Shown here piece by piece: positions 1 through 7,598 of a stretch of 11,344 nt of DNA. A program made the position numbers and the translations under genes. How positions within the stretch are numbered: the first letter of the stretch is position 1; each line of letters begins with the position of its first letter. Source of the stretch: Planctomycetota bacterium (GTDB taxonomy: Bacteria; Planctomycetota; Phycisphaerae; WQYP01). Location of the stretch: contig JAJYPG010000012.1 in the NCBI GenBank assembly GCA_021795535.1, forward strand, positions 1 to 11,344, read 5' to 3'. The notes beneath the pieces were generated by a model that worked only from the letters and a program-made list of their open reading frames with translations, was not told where the DNA came from and ran no database searches.

Positions 1-308
1 AAGCGCATGGATGCCAGACCGCCTTGTTTGGAAGGTTTTTTGACATCCATACCCATAATGCCAAAGTCATCGTAATCCAACACCACAACGTCCTGGTCGT
101 AGGCGCGCAGCCGCTCGGGTTGATCGCGCCACCAGAAGGGTTCAATTTCCGCCATATCCGCGGCATAAGACAGCACTTCATTGAAGCCAAAAATGACAAA
201 GTGGGCCTGCCGCCGCACCTCTGGCGAAACGAGCGCTTTAACAATAACCTCTGCGCCAATTCCTCCCGGATCACCCATGGTTATGCCGATGGTTGGAAGA
301 TATGTCAT
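1..308 (-). CDS. pdxA: 4-hydroxythreonine-4-phosphate dehydrogenase PdxA, N-terminal part (cut by window edge)
   Basis: I translated 102 residues from the ATG at 308-306 on the minus strand; the rest lies beyond base 1. The start reads MTYLPTIGITMGDPGGIGAE, which matches the ITMGDP(A/S)GIGPE signature at the N-terminus of PdxA. The visible part ends in PSKQGGLASMR, which matches the PSxxGG.AS segment about 100 residues into the family. PdxA is an NAD-dependent cytoplasmic enzyme that oxidises 4-phosphohydroxy-L-threonine; the product loses CO2 to give 3-amino-2-oxopropyl phosphate for pyridoxine phosphate synthesis. The family is about 330 residues, so roughly two thirds, including the metal-binding histidines, is unseen. 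The usual GPE after the glycine motif is GAE here. The start codon shares one base with the ribE stop, so expression probably depends on ribE translation. Confidence 0.9.
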   Translation of the reverse strand, partial: MTYLPTIGITMGDPGGIGAEVIVKALVSPEVRRQAHFVIFGFNEVLSYAADMAEIEPFWWRDQPERLRAYDQDVVVLDYDDFGIMGMDVKKPSKQGGLASMR

Positions 309-955
309 CAGCGCACCACCTCGGCTTCCAGTGCCGCCGTGGCGGGTATTTGTGCTGGAAGCATTTTCCGCAAATAGTCCAGAATGGTGCGGGCAAAAAT
401 ATCGGTCTCCAGGTGTACCCCATCGCCGCAACGCAATTGCCCCAACGTGGTTTTTTCCAAAGTAGTGGGAATTACCGCGACGCTGAAATCAACCGGCGTT
501 ACCCGCGAAACCGTCATGGATACACCGTCGAGTGCGACACTTCCCTTGTCCACCACCAGTCCGCGGCAGGTTTTCGGCAGTTGAAAAGTAATGCGCCAGT
601 CAGCCGGGTCAGCCGAAACATGCAGAACCGTGACAATCGCATCAACATGCCCCTGTACAAAATGACCGCCGAACGCGTCGCCCACGCGCAAACTGGCTTC
701 CAGATTAACCTTGTCCTGTGCCTTTTTGTTTCCCAGCGTGGTGCGCTGGAGTGTTTCAGGAATAACATCAAAACGGACAATTGCCCCGTCCAATATTTCC
801 ACCACGGTCAGACAGACACCGGAGACGGCAATGGAATCGCCATGCTTTATTCCCGCGACCGGTAAATCGCCAAGCTCAACATGCAGGCTTCTTCCCGTGG
901 TTGTTGGCACACTGGCGGCAATTCGTCCGATGGATTGTACAAGGCCTGTGAACAT
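308..955 (-). CDS. ribE: Riboflavin synthase, alpha chain
   Basis: This 215-residue protein begins with the near-invariant MFTGLV, which fixes the start. It shows the internal duplication of the two lumazine-binding barrels: GDSIAVSGVCLTV (39-51) is echoed by KGSVALDGVSMTV (137-149), and IPETLQRTTLG (65-75) by IPTTLEKTTLG (162-172). GGHFVQGHVD (96-105) marks the start of barrel two. The length is normal (about 200-220). The enzyme dismutates two 6,7-dimethyl-8-ribityllumazine molecules into riboflavin and 5-amino-6-ribitylaminouracil as a cytoplasmic trimer. No strong Shine-Dalgarno site is visible: only AGGG two bases before the ATG. pdxA follows with a one-base overlap. No FMN riboswitch-like conserved structure was recognised in the 236 bases upstream, and no other rib gene is in the window. 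Confidence 0.95.
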   Translation of the reverse strand: MFTGLVQSIGRIAASVPTTTGRSLHVELGDLPVAGIKHGDSIAVSGVCLTVVEILDGAIVRFDVIPETLQRTTLGNKKAQDKVNLEASLRVGDAFGGHFVQGHVDAIVTVLHVSADPADWRITFQLPKTCRGLVVDKGSVALDGVSMTVSRVTPVDFSVAVIPTTLEKTTLGQLRCGDGVHLETDIFARTILDYLRKMLPAQIPATAALEAEVVR

Positions 956-1191
956 GGCCCTATTCTATACATAAATTGCCAACAATTCCCGCTTCTGAAA
1001 AAAAGTTGTTTGTATTTAAGTCAGCTATTCCGCGGGATGGCTGGATTTATCTGACTATTCACAGACAACTCACGGGCAAAGTGGCCGCCCGGCGGATATG
1101 ATTCACAGGACAAGCAATCCTTGTGTAATGCTGTAAGGCGCTATTGGAAATGCCGTGCAAATTCGTTGGTCTATGGCAAGGCTTTTGAACC

Positions 1192-3615
1192 ATGAATGAC
1201 ATGATGAATACCAACCAGGAAAACCAAAACATGTGCGGCCGCACCGGCAATCGGCTGGTTAATTCTCCAAGTCCCTATCTGCTTCAGCATGCGCATAATC
1301 CAGTGGAATGGTGGCCTTGGTGTCCTGAGGCGCTCGCGGAGGCAAAAAAACTGGATAAGGCGATTTTTCTTTCGGTCGGGTATTCCGCATGTCATTGGTG
1401 CCACGTCATGGAGCGGGAAAGCTTTGAAAATGAGCGGATCGCAGCGCTGCTCAACGCAAATTTCATCTGCATTAAGGTGGACCGCGAACAACACCCGGAT
1501 ATTGACGAAACATATATGCTCGCCACGCAACTGCTGACCGGTGCGGGCGGATGGCCCATGAGTGTCTGGCTCACACCAGACTTAAAACCATTTTACGCCG
1601 GCACCTATTTTCCCCCGCAGGACATGTACAATCGCCCCGGCTTTGCCCGCCTCCTTTCCACCCTGGCGGAGGCCTTTACCAACCAACGCTCGCAGGTGGA
1701 AATGAAGGCGGATGAAATTGCCGAGGCCATACGGAAACATGTACATGCAACGGCGGATACCCCTTCACCAGTGAATACCGGCAAATGGCTTGGCAATGCG
1801 ATTTCCGCGGACCAATCCCGGTTTGATTACGAGTATGGCGCTTCGCGTGGCTCGCCGAAATTTCCACCGCACCAGGCACTGAATTTGTGGCTTACATTTC
1901 TGGAAAAGTCCGCGGACGGGGAACTGCCCGCTAAGGTGCAATTGCCCGCTTCACTCTCCGCCCAGGTCGGGCGAATGCTCGCCATAACATTGGATCAGAT
2001 GGCCCGTGGGGGCATTTTCGACCATCTTGCCGGCGGTTTTGCCCGCTACAGCACGGATGAAAAATGGCTGGTGCCGCACTTTGAAAAAATGCTTTACGAC
2101 AACGCGCAACTGGCTGGAATTTATGCCCGCGCGGGCCAACGTTTTGGTGTGGCTCTATGGTCATCCACCGCTCGTCGCACGCTGGATTTATGGCTTAACT
2201 CCTTGACGGATCATCATGGCTTGTTCCTTTCCGCGCTGGATGCCGACAGCGAAGGCCGCGAGGGAAAATATTATATCTGGTCCTGGAAAGATTTTTGTCA
2301 GGTGGTAACCGACACCGCGGACCGCGACCTGCTTTGCCGGCATTTTGGCATAACCGAAGAGGGGAATTGGGAATCGGCTAATGTGCTGTATCTGGCGCAG
2401 GATGCCGTGGAAATAGCCCAAAACTCCAATGCCACGCCACCAACAATTCAAGTCCGGATTGAAACGCTGAGCCGACGGATGCTTGCCGCCCGCCAACTGC
2501 GTATTGCCCCCGCGGTGGATGATAAAATTCTCACCGGATGGAATGGCCTTATGATTGCGGCGCTCTGTTCCTCAGCCGCAGCGCTGCATGAGCCGCAATA
2601 CATTCTCGCCGCACGGCGAGCCACCGATGCACTGCTTATGCTGCACCGTAATGCCGCCGGCCAATTGCTGCACATGAGCCGGGCGGGAACCGCCGTCGGC
2701 CCGGCCTATCTGGAAGATTATGCCTTTTTTCTCTCCGGGATCATTGCACTGGCCGACGTTTTAGACCCCACCGACGCTTCCGCCGCGGAACACTATTGGC
2801 ATCAGGCCACGGGGTTGGCAGACGACATGATCCGCAATTTTCTGGATGCCGATTCCGCCGGCTTTTACTCCACCTCTCCTCAGCATGATCACCTGATGGT
2901 GCGTTTGAAACCGGGAATGGACAATGCGATTCCCTCGCCCAATGGAATCGCAGTTCATGCTCTTTTCACGTTGGCGCACAGACTCAATCGCCCTGATTAT
3001 CGACTGGTGGCCACGCGAACCACGGAATTTTTCAGCGACAAGGTTGACCAGTATCCCACCGCCATGAGTTCCTTGATTACCGCTTTGCTGACCGAAGCCT
3101 GCCGGCCAGTTGTGCCAGCCAAGGTTCAGCCACGGGTCGTTCAACCAGCGGCTTCCGCGGAAAGTTCATCGGCTGGCGAAAAAGATGGGACACCATCTGT
3201 GTTGACACTGCAATTGAACAGCCATGCGGAGAAACCCATCCGTTTGACTCATCATTCAGGCACTGAATTCATTCTGGAAGTGAATCTGGAACTTCTGATT
3301 GCACTGGGTTACTACGTGGATTTAACCACGGGAATTTCGCAGGCTCTTGCCTGGAAATTAATGCCTGAACAGGGCGGACATCTGCTTTCGGTTGACGTCC
3401 CTGCGGGAACCAGGGTGGGTTCATGGCCGGATGCACCGATCGGCCTTGCGGGCGCCAATGTGCTTACCTGCCGAATTTCTCTGGATTTCGCCAGGGTTCA
3501 ACGGACTGGGCTGCTGCAGTTAAATTTAACAGCTTCGCCCTGCGTTACCGGTGCCTGCCTGCCGCCCCGAAAGGTTATGGTACAACTGGAGTACAGTGAT
3601 TTGGCAAAGCCCTGA
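1192..3615 (+). CDS. DUF255 (YyaL/SPATA20-type) thioredoxin-fold protein with DsbD-N-like C-terminal domain
   Basis: This 807-residue protein opens with the typical DUF255 block: [22 protein letters not shown], then CHWC at 67-70 in [35 protein letters not shown] and GTYFPP. That part is a thioredoxin-like fold. Residues about 200-635 match the long helical part of YyaL/SPATA20, which resembles an (alpha/alpha)6 glycosidase barrel (for example [43 protein letters not shown]). The biochemical role of the family is unknown; a redox function is inferred from CHWC. After residue 639 an Ala/Ser/Pro-rich linker leads to a beta-rich domain (about 673-807) ending CVTGACLPP (C784, C789). This resembles the Cys-x4-Cys-LPP of DsbD N-terminal-type domains, and the usual SPATA20 tail is absent. 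There is no signal peptide, so it is predicted cytoplasmic. The start at 1192 has a weak AAGG ten bases upstream; Met4 or Met5 could also be used. Confidence 0.9.
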   Translation: MNDMMNTNQENQNMCGRTGNRLVNSPSPYLLQHAHNPVEWWPWCPEALAEAKKLDKAIFLSVGYSACHWCHVMERESFENERIAALLNANFICIKVDREQHPDIDETYMLATQLLTGAGGWPMSVWLTPDLKPFYAGTYFPPQDMYNRPGFARLLSTLAEAFTNQRSQVEMKADEIAEAIRKHVHATADTPSPVNTGKWLGNAISADQSRFDYEYGASRGSPKFPPHQALNLWLTFLEKSADGELPAKVQLPASLSAQVGRMLAITLDQMARGGIFDHLAGGFARYSTDEKWLVPHFEKMLYDNAQLAGIYARAGQRFGVALWSSTARRTLDLWLNSLTDHHGLFLSALDADSEGREGKYYIWSWKDFCQVVTDTADRDLLCRHFGITEEGNWESANVLYLAQDAVEIAQNSNATPPTIQVRIETLSRRMLAARQLRIAPAVDDKILTGWNGLMIAALCSSAAALHEPQYILAARRATDALLMLHRNAAGQLLHMSRAGTAVGPAYLEDYAFFLSGIIALADVLDPTDASAAEHYWHQATGLADDMIRNFLDADSAGFYSTSPQHDHLMVRLKPGMDNAIPSPNGIAVHALFTLAHRLNRPDYRLVATRTTEFFSDKVDQYPTAMSSLITALLTEACRPVVPAKVQPRVVQPAASAESSSAGEKDGTPSVLTLQLNSHAEKPIRLTHHSGTEFILEVNLELLIALGYYVDLTTGISQALAWKLMPEQGGHLLSVDVPAGTRVGSWPDAPIGLAGANVLTCRISLDFARVQRTGLLQLNLTASPCVTGACLPPRKVMVQLEYSDLAKP

Positions 3616-3697
3616 CCATCGCCCGGAACAAACGCAATGCCAAACGGATGTGGAATTTTTACGCACGCTTACGGCCTGTATTGCCGATAATAAAGTT

Positions 3698-3737
3698 CTC
3701 CGGGAATTACCGGGAGCATTTTTGCCCTGAAGGCAAA
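3698..3737 (+). terminator. Candidate terminator hairpins after the DUF255 gene
   Basis: CTCCGG (3698-3703) can pair with CCGGGAG (3710-3716) with one bulged G. A five-T run follows at 3719-3723. A second hairpin, TTTGCC (3721-3726) with GGCAAA (3732-3737), overlaps the T-run. The position, 83 bases after the stop at 3615 and before the next gene at 3772, suits termination, but the stems are short, so this is a weak call. Confidence 0.4.
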
Positions 3738-3771
3738 TGAATAGAGTTTTGAGTTTTACATTCGGGAAGAT

Positions 3772-4365
3772 ATGAATCGCGTTGCAGTAAATCCTCCTGA
3801 ATCTCCCATCACCGCAGCCATGCCACAATCCTCCAAGGCGGTTGTGGCCACACATAGTCAGCGGATTTCGCTTTTGCATGATTGCCCGCCCGGGGCAAAC
3901 ACCCATGGGCTTAAGCAAAATATCATCCTCTCGCGCCTGCCCACCCCGCAAAGGCGGCGTTTTTATGACCAGATGGTTGAAGAGATGAAAGCAACCCACA
4001 CCATTTCCATTCGCAAATGGCGCAAACGAATGAGTGGCGTCGCTTATGAATTGCGCTACAGCAATGGCGACATCAAACGCATGATTTCCTCACCCAGGCC
4101 GCGTTCGCCCGTAAGCGCCTGCATTTTCCTCCATGAAGTAGGCCATCACGCCATTGGATTCCGCAAGTTTCGGCCACGCTGCCTGGAAGAGTTTTACGTT
4201 TGGCAATGGGCCTTTCGGCAATTGCGTTCCTATGGCATTCCGATGGATACGCGCGTTACGCGGCACTATCGCCGCAGCATGTACCATTATGTTCAGCTTG
4301 CCCGGAAGCGCGGGCTAAAACGGCTACCCGCCATTCTGGAAGAGTTCCGTATCTGGCCAGCGTAA
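3772..4365 (+). CDS. Hypothetical protein with HEVGH zinc-metallopeptidase-type motif
   Basis: I do not recognise the family of this 197-residue protein. Residues 118-130 read CIFLHEVGHHAIG, a hydrophobic segment followed by HExxH (H121, E122, H125), the zinc-binding helix of many metallopeptidases. A glutamate pair at 139-140 follows 14 residues after H125 and could provide the third ligand, as in gluzincin-like or IrrE/ImmA-like folds. The N-terminal 55 residues look unstructured; from about 56 to 110 and 160 to 190 the chain is strongly basic. There is no signal peptide or membrane segment. The start ATG at 3772 has GGGAAGA immediately upstream (3764-3770). Met17 and Met68 are alternative starts. 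The gene stands alone, converging on the minus-strand VWA gene with a 57-base gap. Proteolytic activity is inference only; the motif could sit in an inactive or DNA-associated protein. Confidence 0.65.
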   Translation: MNRVAVNPPESPITAAMPQSSKAVVATHSQRISLLHDCPPGANTHGLKQNIILSRLPTPQRRRFYDQMVEEMKATHTISIRKWRKRMSGVAYELRYSNGDIKRMISSPRPRSPVSACIFLHEVGHHAIGFRKFRPRCLEEFYVWQWAFRQLRSYGIPMDTRVTRHYRRSMYHYVQLARKRGLKRLPAILEEFRIWPA

Positions 4366-4422
4366 TTATTTGGAACCATCGCAGGGCATTGGGCGAAAAT
4401 TCTGCGCTGATGATCGGATTCG

Positions 4423-5565
4423 TCACGCGATATAAGTACGCGCCTTCTTGCCGCTTAAGTAGCTTTCCATGATGCAACTCGCCAGATCGCCGGATGAACA
4501 GTAAAACGCCACGCCGCGGCAAAGCCGGGTGAGTTGGTCCATGAATTCCACCCAGTCCATCCCCCAGTAATCTTCAATCAGAGCAAAACTCGCCACACGA
4601 ATTCCCGCCCGACTGCACGAGAGAGCCTCGCTTAATGTGGCTATGGCCGTCTCACGGCGGGGCGGATAAAGCAGGTGCAACGTTTCACCGGTTACATGCG
4701 CTGTCGGCTGACCATCGGTAATAATGAACATAAGTTTCTGCTGCCCGGCGCGGCGGGCCAGAATTCCGCGGGCCAACTGCATGCCCAGTTGCAAATTGGT
4801 AAAGTGCTGGTGCGTTTTGGCCGCCTCGACCAGCGGAATGTGTACCTCTATGGAAAATTCGTGTGTGGAAACTGGTTTGGGCATCAGCAGCGGAAGGCGC
4901 ATTTCCGGTATTACCGCCGCAGTGCTGTAAAACCCAACAACATCCACAGTGTCCTGTGGAAACCGCTGACGAACCAGCGCGGAAAGTCCCATGGCCACTT
5001 TTTTGGCAGCGGGGAATCGTTCATGTCGCATCATGCTTCCGGACATATCAATAAGAATGCACAAGGAACAATTGGTCGCCCCCTCCACCAGATGCAGTTC
5101 CAGGTCATCTTCACTAAACTGAACCGGAATTGCGGGCGGATTGCCATGAGCGGCGTGGCGAGCCATTGCGTTCCGCAGTGATTCAATCAGGCTAAGTTCG
5201 CTTACCGGATCGCCGAATTGATATTTTTTGGTTCCTTCCAGACGCTCCGCGCCACCTCCGGCTTTGGTGGTTGGATGCCCTTGGCGCGATCCGCGCGGCA
5301 GATTGGCGAATATTTCCATCAAGGCCTTGCGCTGCATGGCGCTGACCGCGCGTGGCGTAAGGCGGAATTTGCCGCCGACTTTATCCAGCAGGCCATCCTG
5401 GATCAGTTCTTCCAGAAGAGCCGCATCCGCAGGTTCAAAGTTATTCAAGGCCTCCAAGGCATTGTCGCCATAGGCTAAAATAAAATCAAAAATCTGATCG
5501 TAGGAAAAAAGTGAATCAGGTGTCGGAAATTCCTTACCATCAAACTCACCGTAACGGTATCGCAT
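4423..5565 (-). CDS. VWA-domain protein with intact MIDAS (CoxE / chelatase-D-like)
   Basis: This 380-residue protein begins MRYRYGEFDG, a start seen in a family of bacterial VWA proteins. Residues 1-120 are helical and charged. The VWA domain spans about 166-375. It has a complete metal-ion-dependent adhesion site: DMSGS with D173, S175 and S177, T256 in HFTNLQ, and D284 in IITDGQ. No signal peptide or membrane helix is visible, so it is probably cytoplasmic. Such proteins usually work with a MoxR- or Mg-chelatase-I-like AAA ATPase, often encoded next door; none is in this window. The cellular role is unknown. The Shine-Dalgarno site is poor (GGATGG about six bases before the ATG), but the conserved N-terminus supports this start. 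It is divergent from the rhamnose isomerase gene and convergent with the HEVGH gene. Confidence 0.85.
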   Translation of the reverse strand: MRYRYGEFDGKEFPTPDSLFSYDQIFDFILAYGDNALEALNNFEPADAALLEELIQDGLLDKVGGKFRLTPRAVSAMQRKALMEIFANLPRGSRQGHPTTKAGGGAERLEGTKKYQFGDPVSELSLIESLRNAMARHAAHGNPPAIPVQFSEDDLELHLVEGATNCSLCILIDMSGSMMRHERFPAAKKVAMGLSALVRQRFPQDTVDVVGFYSTAAVIPEMRLPLLMPKPVSTHEFSIEVHIPLVEAAKTHQHFTNLQLGMQLARGILARRAGQQKLMFIITDGQPTAHVTGETLHLLYPPRRETAIATLSEALSCSRAGIRVASFALIEDYWGMDWVEFMDQLTRLCRGVAFYCSSGDLASCIMESYLSGKKARTYIA

Positions 5566-5602
5566 GGCGGGCCATCCATCGCAAAAGTCAACTCATCAGG
5601 CG

Positions 5603-5608
5603 ATTATA
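5603..5608 (-). promoter_or_regulatory. Candidate -10 box for the VWA gene
   Basis: The minus strand reads TATAAT exactly, about 38 bases upstream of the VWA start codon, which would give a leader of roughly 30 bases. No good -35 hexamer lies 16-18 bases upstream, so it would need an activator or a different sigma specificity. No equally convincing promoter was found for the divergent rhaI gene in the same 212-base gap (5566-5777). Confidence 0.35.
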
Positions 5609-5777
5609 CGCATCCGGTGGCCGACCCGACGAAAAAAATGAACGTTCAACCAGTTTGGACCGTTTCATGGTTAATTTTCCACAGCACATAATTTGCCACG
5701 GCACTTTCGCAATCCCCCGTTTTTCGATAGGCTTACGATTCGGTTTGTTTAATTGTTTTCTGTCCAGGAGATTCATT

Positions 5778-6959
5778 GTGTCCCAGGATCAAGTCTTCTC
5801 GCTTTTGGATTCCCTTAAAATTGAACTCCCCTCGTGGGGGTTTGCTGACACTGGTACGCGGTTTGGAAAATTTACGCAGGATGCGGCGGCTGTTACCGTG
5901 GAGGAAAAAATTGCTGATGCCGGGCATGTTCACAAGCTCATGGGAGCCTGCCCGACTGTCGCGGTGCATGTGCTGTGGGATTTTCGCAAAGATCAGCCTG
6001 CCCGCGACGTTGCGGCCCTGGCCAAAAAACATGGCGTTGCCATTGGGTCTATTAACCCCAATGTGTTTCAGGACCAGCATTACAAATGGGGCAGCTTGAC
6101 CAATCGGGTGGAAAAAATCCGACAAACGGCGATTGATCATATTCTTGAATCCATTGGCATTGGCAGCCAAACCCATAGCAATCTGCTTTCCCTCTGGCTG
6201 GCGGATGGCATTAACTATCCCGGCCAGGCGGACATTATTTCCCGCAAGAAATGGCTTTCCGCAGCGTTAAAGACCATACATGGCTCGCTGCCTCCGGATA
6301 TGACCATGTTGGTGGAATACAAGCCCTTTGAACCGGCCTTTTATTCCACGGATATTGCCGACTGGGGCATGGCCCTGTTGCTGGCCCGGGCTGCCGGTCC
6401 GCAAGCCAGAGTCCTGGTTGATACCGGGCACCACTATCAGGCCACCAACATTGAACAGATTGTCGCATGGCTGTTGGATGAAAACATGCTTGGCGGATTT
6501 CATTTTAACGACCGCAAATATGCCGATGACGATCTGACCATCGGATCGATTGACCCGTATCAGATATTCCGCATCTTCCATGAAATTCAAAACCATCATT
6601 TCCGTACAGGCGTTCTTCCCCCCATAGCTTATATGGTGGACCAGAGCCACAACTTAAAGCCCAAAATTGAAGCCATGCTTCAGACGGTGGATATGGCACA
6701 ACAGCTTTATCTCAAGGCCGGTCTGGTGAACCGCAAAGAGCTTGCCGCGACCCAGGCAAATGAAGACCTTGTCGGCAGTGAAAATATTCTGCGCGATGCG
6801 TACCTGACGGATGTGCGTCCCATGATCGCCCAGTGGCGCAAAGCCCGCAATCTCCCGGAAAAGCCGCTTTCCGCCCATCGGGAAAGCGGCTATGAAAAAC
6901 GTGTTGCCTCCGAGCGAAAAAAAATGCACGGAAACAAGGGCGGTGGCGGATATGCCTGA
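5778..6959 (+). CDS. rhaI: L-rhamnose isomerase, Pseudomonas stutzeri type
   Basis: This is a 393-residue protein if it starts at GTG 5778, which has AGGAG (5766-5770) seven bases upstream. The reading frame is open further upstream, but that part has no homology-like sequence and runs antisense into the VWA gene. The fold is a xylose-isomerase-like TIM barrel. Family landmarks include ELPSWGFADTGTRF (16-29), INPNVFQDQHYKWGSL (92-107) and SLWLADGINYPGQ (138-150). From memory of the P. stutzeri enzyme, the metal ligands E219, D254, H281, D327 and catalytic H257, D289, D291 map with a constant offset of 39 to E180, D215, H242, D288, H218, D250 and D252, and all are present. It interconverts L-rhamnose and L-rhamnulose in the cytoplasm; related enzymes accept other aldoses. 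No rhamnulokinase, aldolase, transporter or regulator is adjacent. Confidence 0.88.
   Translation: MSQDQVFSLLDSLKIELPSWGFADTGTRFGKFTQDAAAVTVEEKIADAGHVHKLMGACPTVAVHVLWDFRKDQPARDVAALAKKHGVAIGSINPNVFQDQHYKWGSLTNRVEKIRQTAIDHILESIGIGSQTHSNLLSLWLADGINYPGQADIISRKKWLSAALKTIHGSLPPDMTMLVEYKPFEPAFYSTDIADWGMALLLARAAGPQARVLVDTGHHYQATNIEQIVAWLLDENMLGGFHFNDRKYADDDLTIGSIDPYQIFRIFHEIQNHHFRTGVLPPIAYMVDQSHNLKPKIEAMLQTVDMAQQLYLKAGLVNRKELAATQANEDLVGSENILRDAYLTDVRPMIAQWRKARNLPEKPLSAHRESGYEKRVASERKKMHGNKGGGGYA
6862..6891 (+). repeat. Perfect 11-bp inverted repeat inside the 3' end of rhaI
   Basis: AGCCGCTTTCC (6862-6872) is exactly complementary to GGAAAGCGGCT (6881-6891), with an eight-base loop. It lies in codons for KPLSAHRESGY, about 65 bases before the stop. 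There is no T-run after it. It may protect the 3' end of the mRNA or slow ribosomes; it may also be incidental. Confidence 0.6.
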
Positions 6960-7045
6960 TCGCCCGGTCACAATTTGGTGACAATTCGACGCATCTGGTT
7001 AATTAAATTTTCCGTGGTGTGTGCTACCGGCGAAAGGGTTAAAAT

Positions 7046-7429
7046 ATGGAACCTATGGATGCAAATATGACACCCCATCAACTCCTTCACCGCTGGACAT
7101 GGCTTTTTCTTGGCGGCCTGATTGACGCGCTGGTATTTTTGGCGATTGGCACCGCCATGCTTCTTTTCATGCCTGCGGAGACAACGATTGCCCTGTTGTT
7201 GCTGGCAATTGGCGGCATAGGGGCGGCGGCTTGTGCGGGAGCGGCCATGAATTGCCTGAATAAAATAGCGCAGTCCGGGATGCAGCCGCAACGCCGCTGG
7301 TTTGCCGTTCTTGGGAATAATTCGCTTTGTCGTTTGCTGGCGGGAATTGAGTTTATCTCTCTGGCGTTGGTTTTGCTGGTTTTTAGCGCCAAGGCATTGG
7401 GATTTCATATCACGAATATGAAATTTTAA
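7046..7429 (+). CDS. Small integral membrane protein, function unknown
   Basis: This 127-residue protein has a polar N-terminus (MEPMDANMTPHQLLHR) and two long hydrophobic segments at about 17-41 and 47-70. A basic stretch follows (QPQRRW), then a third segment at about 98-117 (LAGIEFISLALVLLVFSAKAL). Three transmembrane helices are likely. I do not recognise the family and see no catalytic motif. The ATG at 7046 has GAAAGG (7032-7037) eight bases upstream; Met4 and Met8 are possible alternatives. It lies 86 bases after rhaI on the same strand and could be co-transcribed, since no convincing terminator separates them. It converges with pdhB. A real gene is supported by the Shine-Dalgarno site and the coherent membrane pattern, not by homology. 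Confidence 0.65.
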   Translation: MEPMDANMTPHQLLHRWTWLFLGGLIDALVFLAIGTAMLLFMPAETTIALLLLAIGGIGAAACAGAAMNCLNKIAQSGMQPQRRWFAVLGNNSLCRLLAGIEFISLALVLLVFSAKALGFHITNMKF

Positions 7430-7441
7430 TTCCCCCTATTC

Positions 7442-7477
7442 GCCCACGTTACGGGTTTGAGCCATGGGCCGTGGGGC
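7442..7477. other. Possible GC-rich hairpin between the convergent membrane-protein gene and pdhB
   Basis: GCCCACG (7442-7448) can pair with CGTGGGGC (7470-7477) with one bulged base around a 21-base loop. It sits 13 bases after the stop of the membrane-protein gene. There is no T-run on either side, so it is only a weak candidate for a transcript end shared by the convergent genes. Nothing else is recognised in 7430-7598. Confidence 0.2.
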
Positions 7478-7598
7478 CACCTTGTCAGGTTCAAGTTTAT
7501 TTTCCTGCGGGTTCTTGAGCGGTACGAAGCAGTGGCACCATGCGAGGGTGACACATTTGCGATTTGCGGCAAGCTTTTACGTTGGACAAAGGCCGATG

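Noticed and set aside
293..865. 190-codon plus-strand open frame antisense to ribE
   Set aside because: It lies wholly opposite a clear riboflavin synthase, has no ribosome binding site and reads as low-meaning sequence.
1104..1125. CACAGGA/TCCTTGTG hairpin upstream of the DUF255 gene, and TATGAT at 1097-1102 as a -10
   Set aside because: The hairpin has no evident role and the TATGAT lacks a matching -35.
5511..5777. 89-codon N-terminal extension of the rhamnose isomerase frame
   Set aside because: GTG 5778 has AGGAG at ideal spacing and the extension overlaps the VWA gene on the other strand; family members start near the chosen site.
6967..6982. GTCAC/GTGAC hairpin after rhaI as a terminator
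   Set aside because: Five-base stem, no T-run, and only AATTCGAC follows.
7485..7500. GGTTCAAG resembling a tRNA T-loop
   Set aside because: The flanks do not pair as a T-stem and no anticodon or acceptor arm can be built around it.
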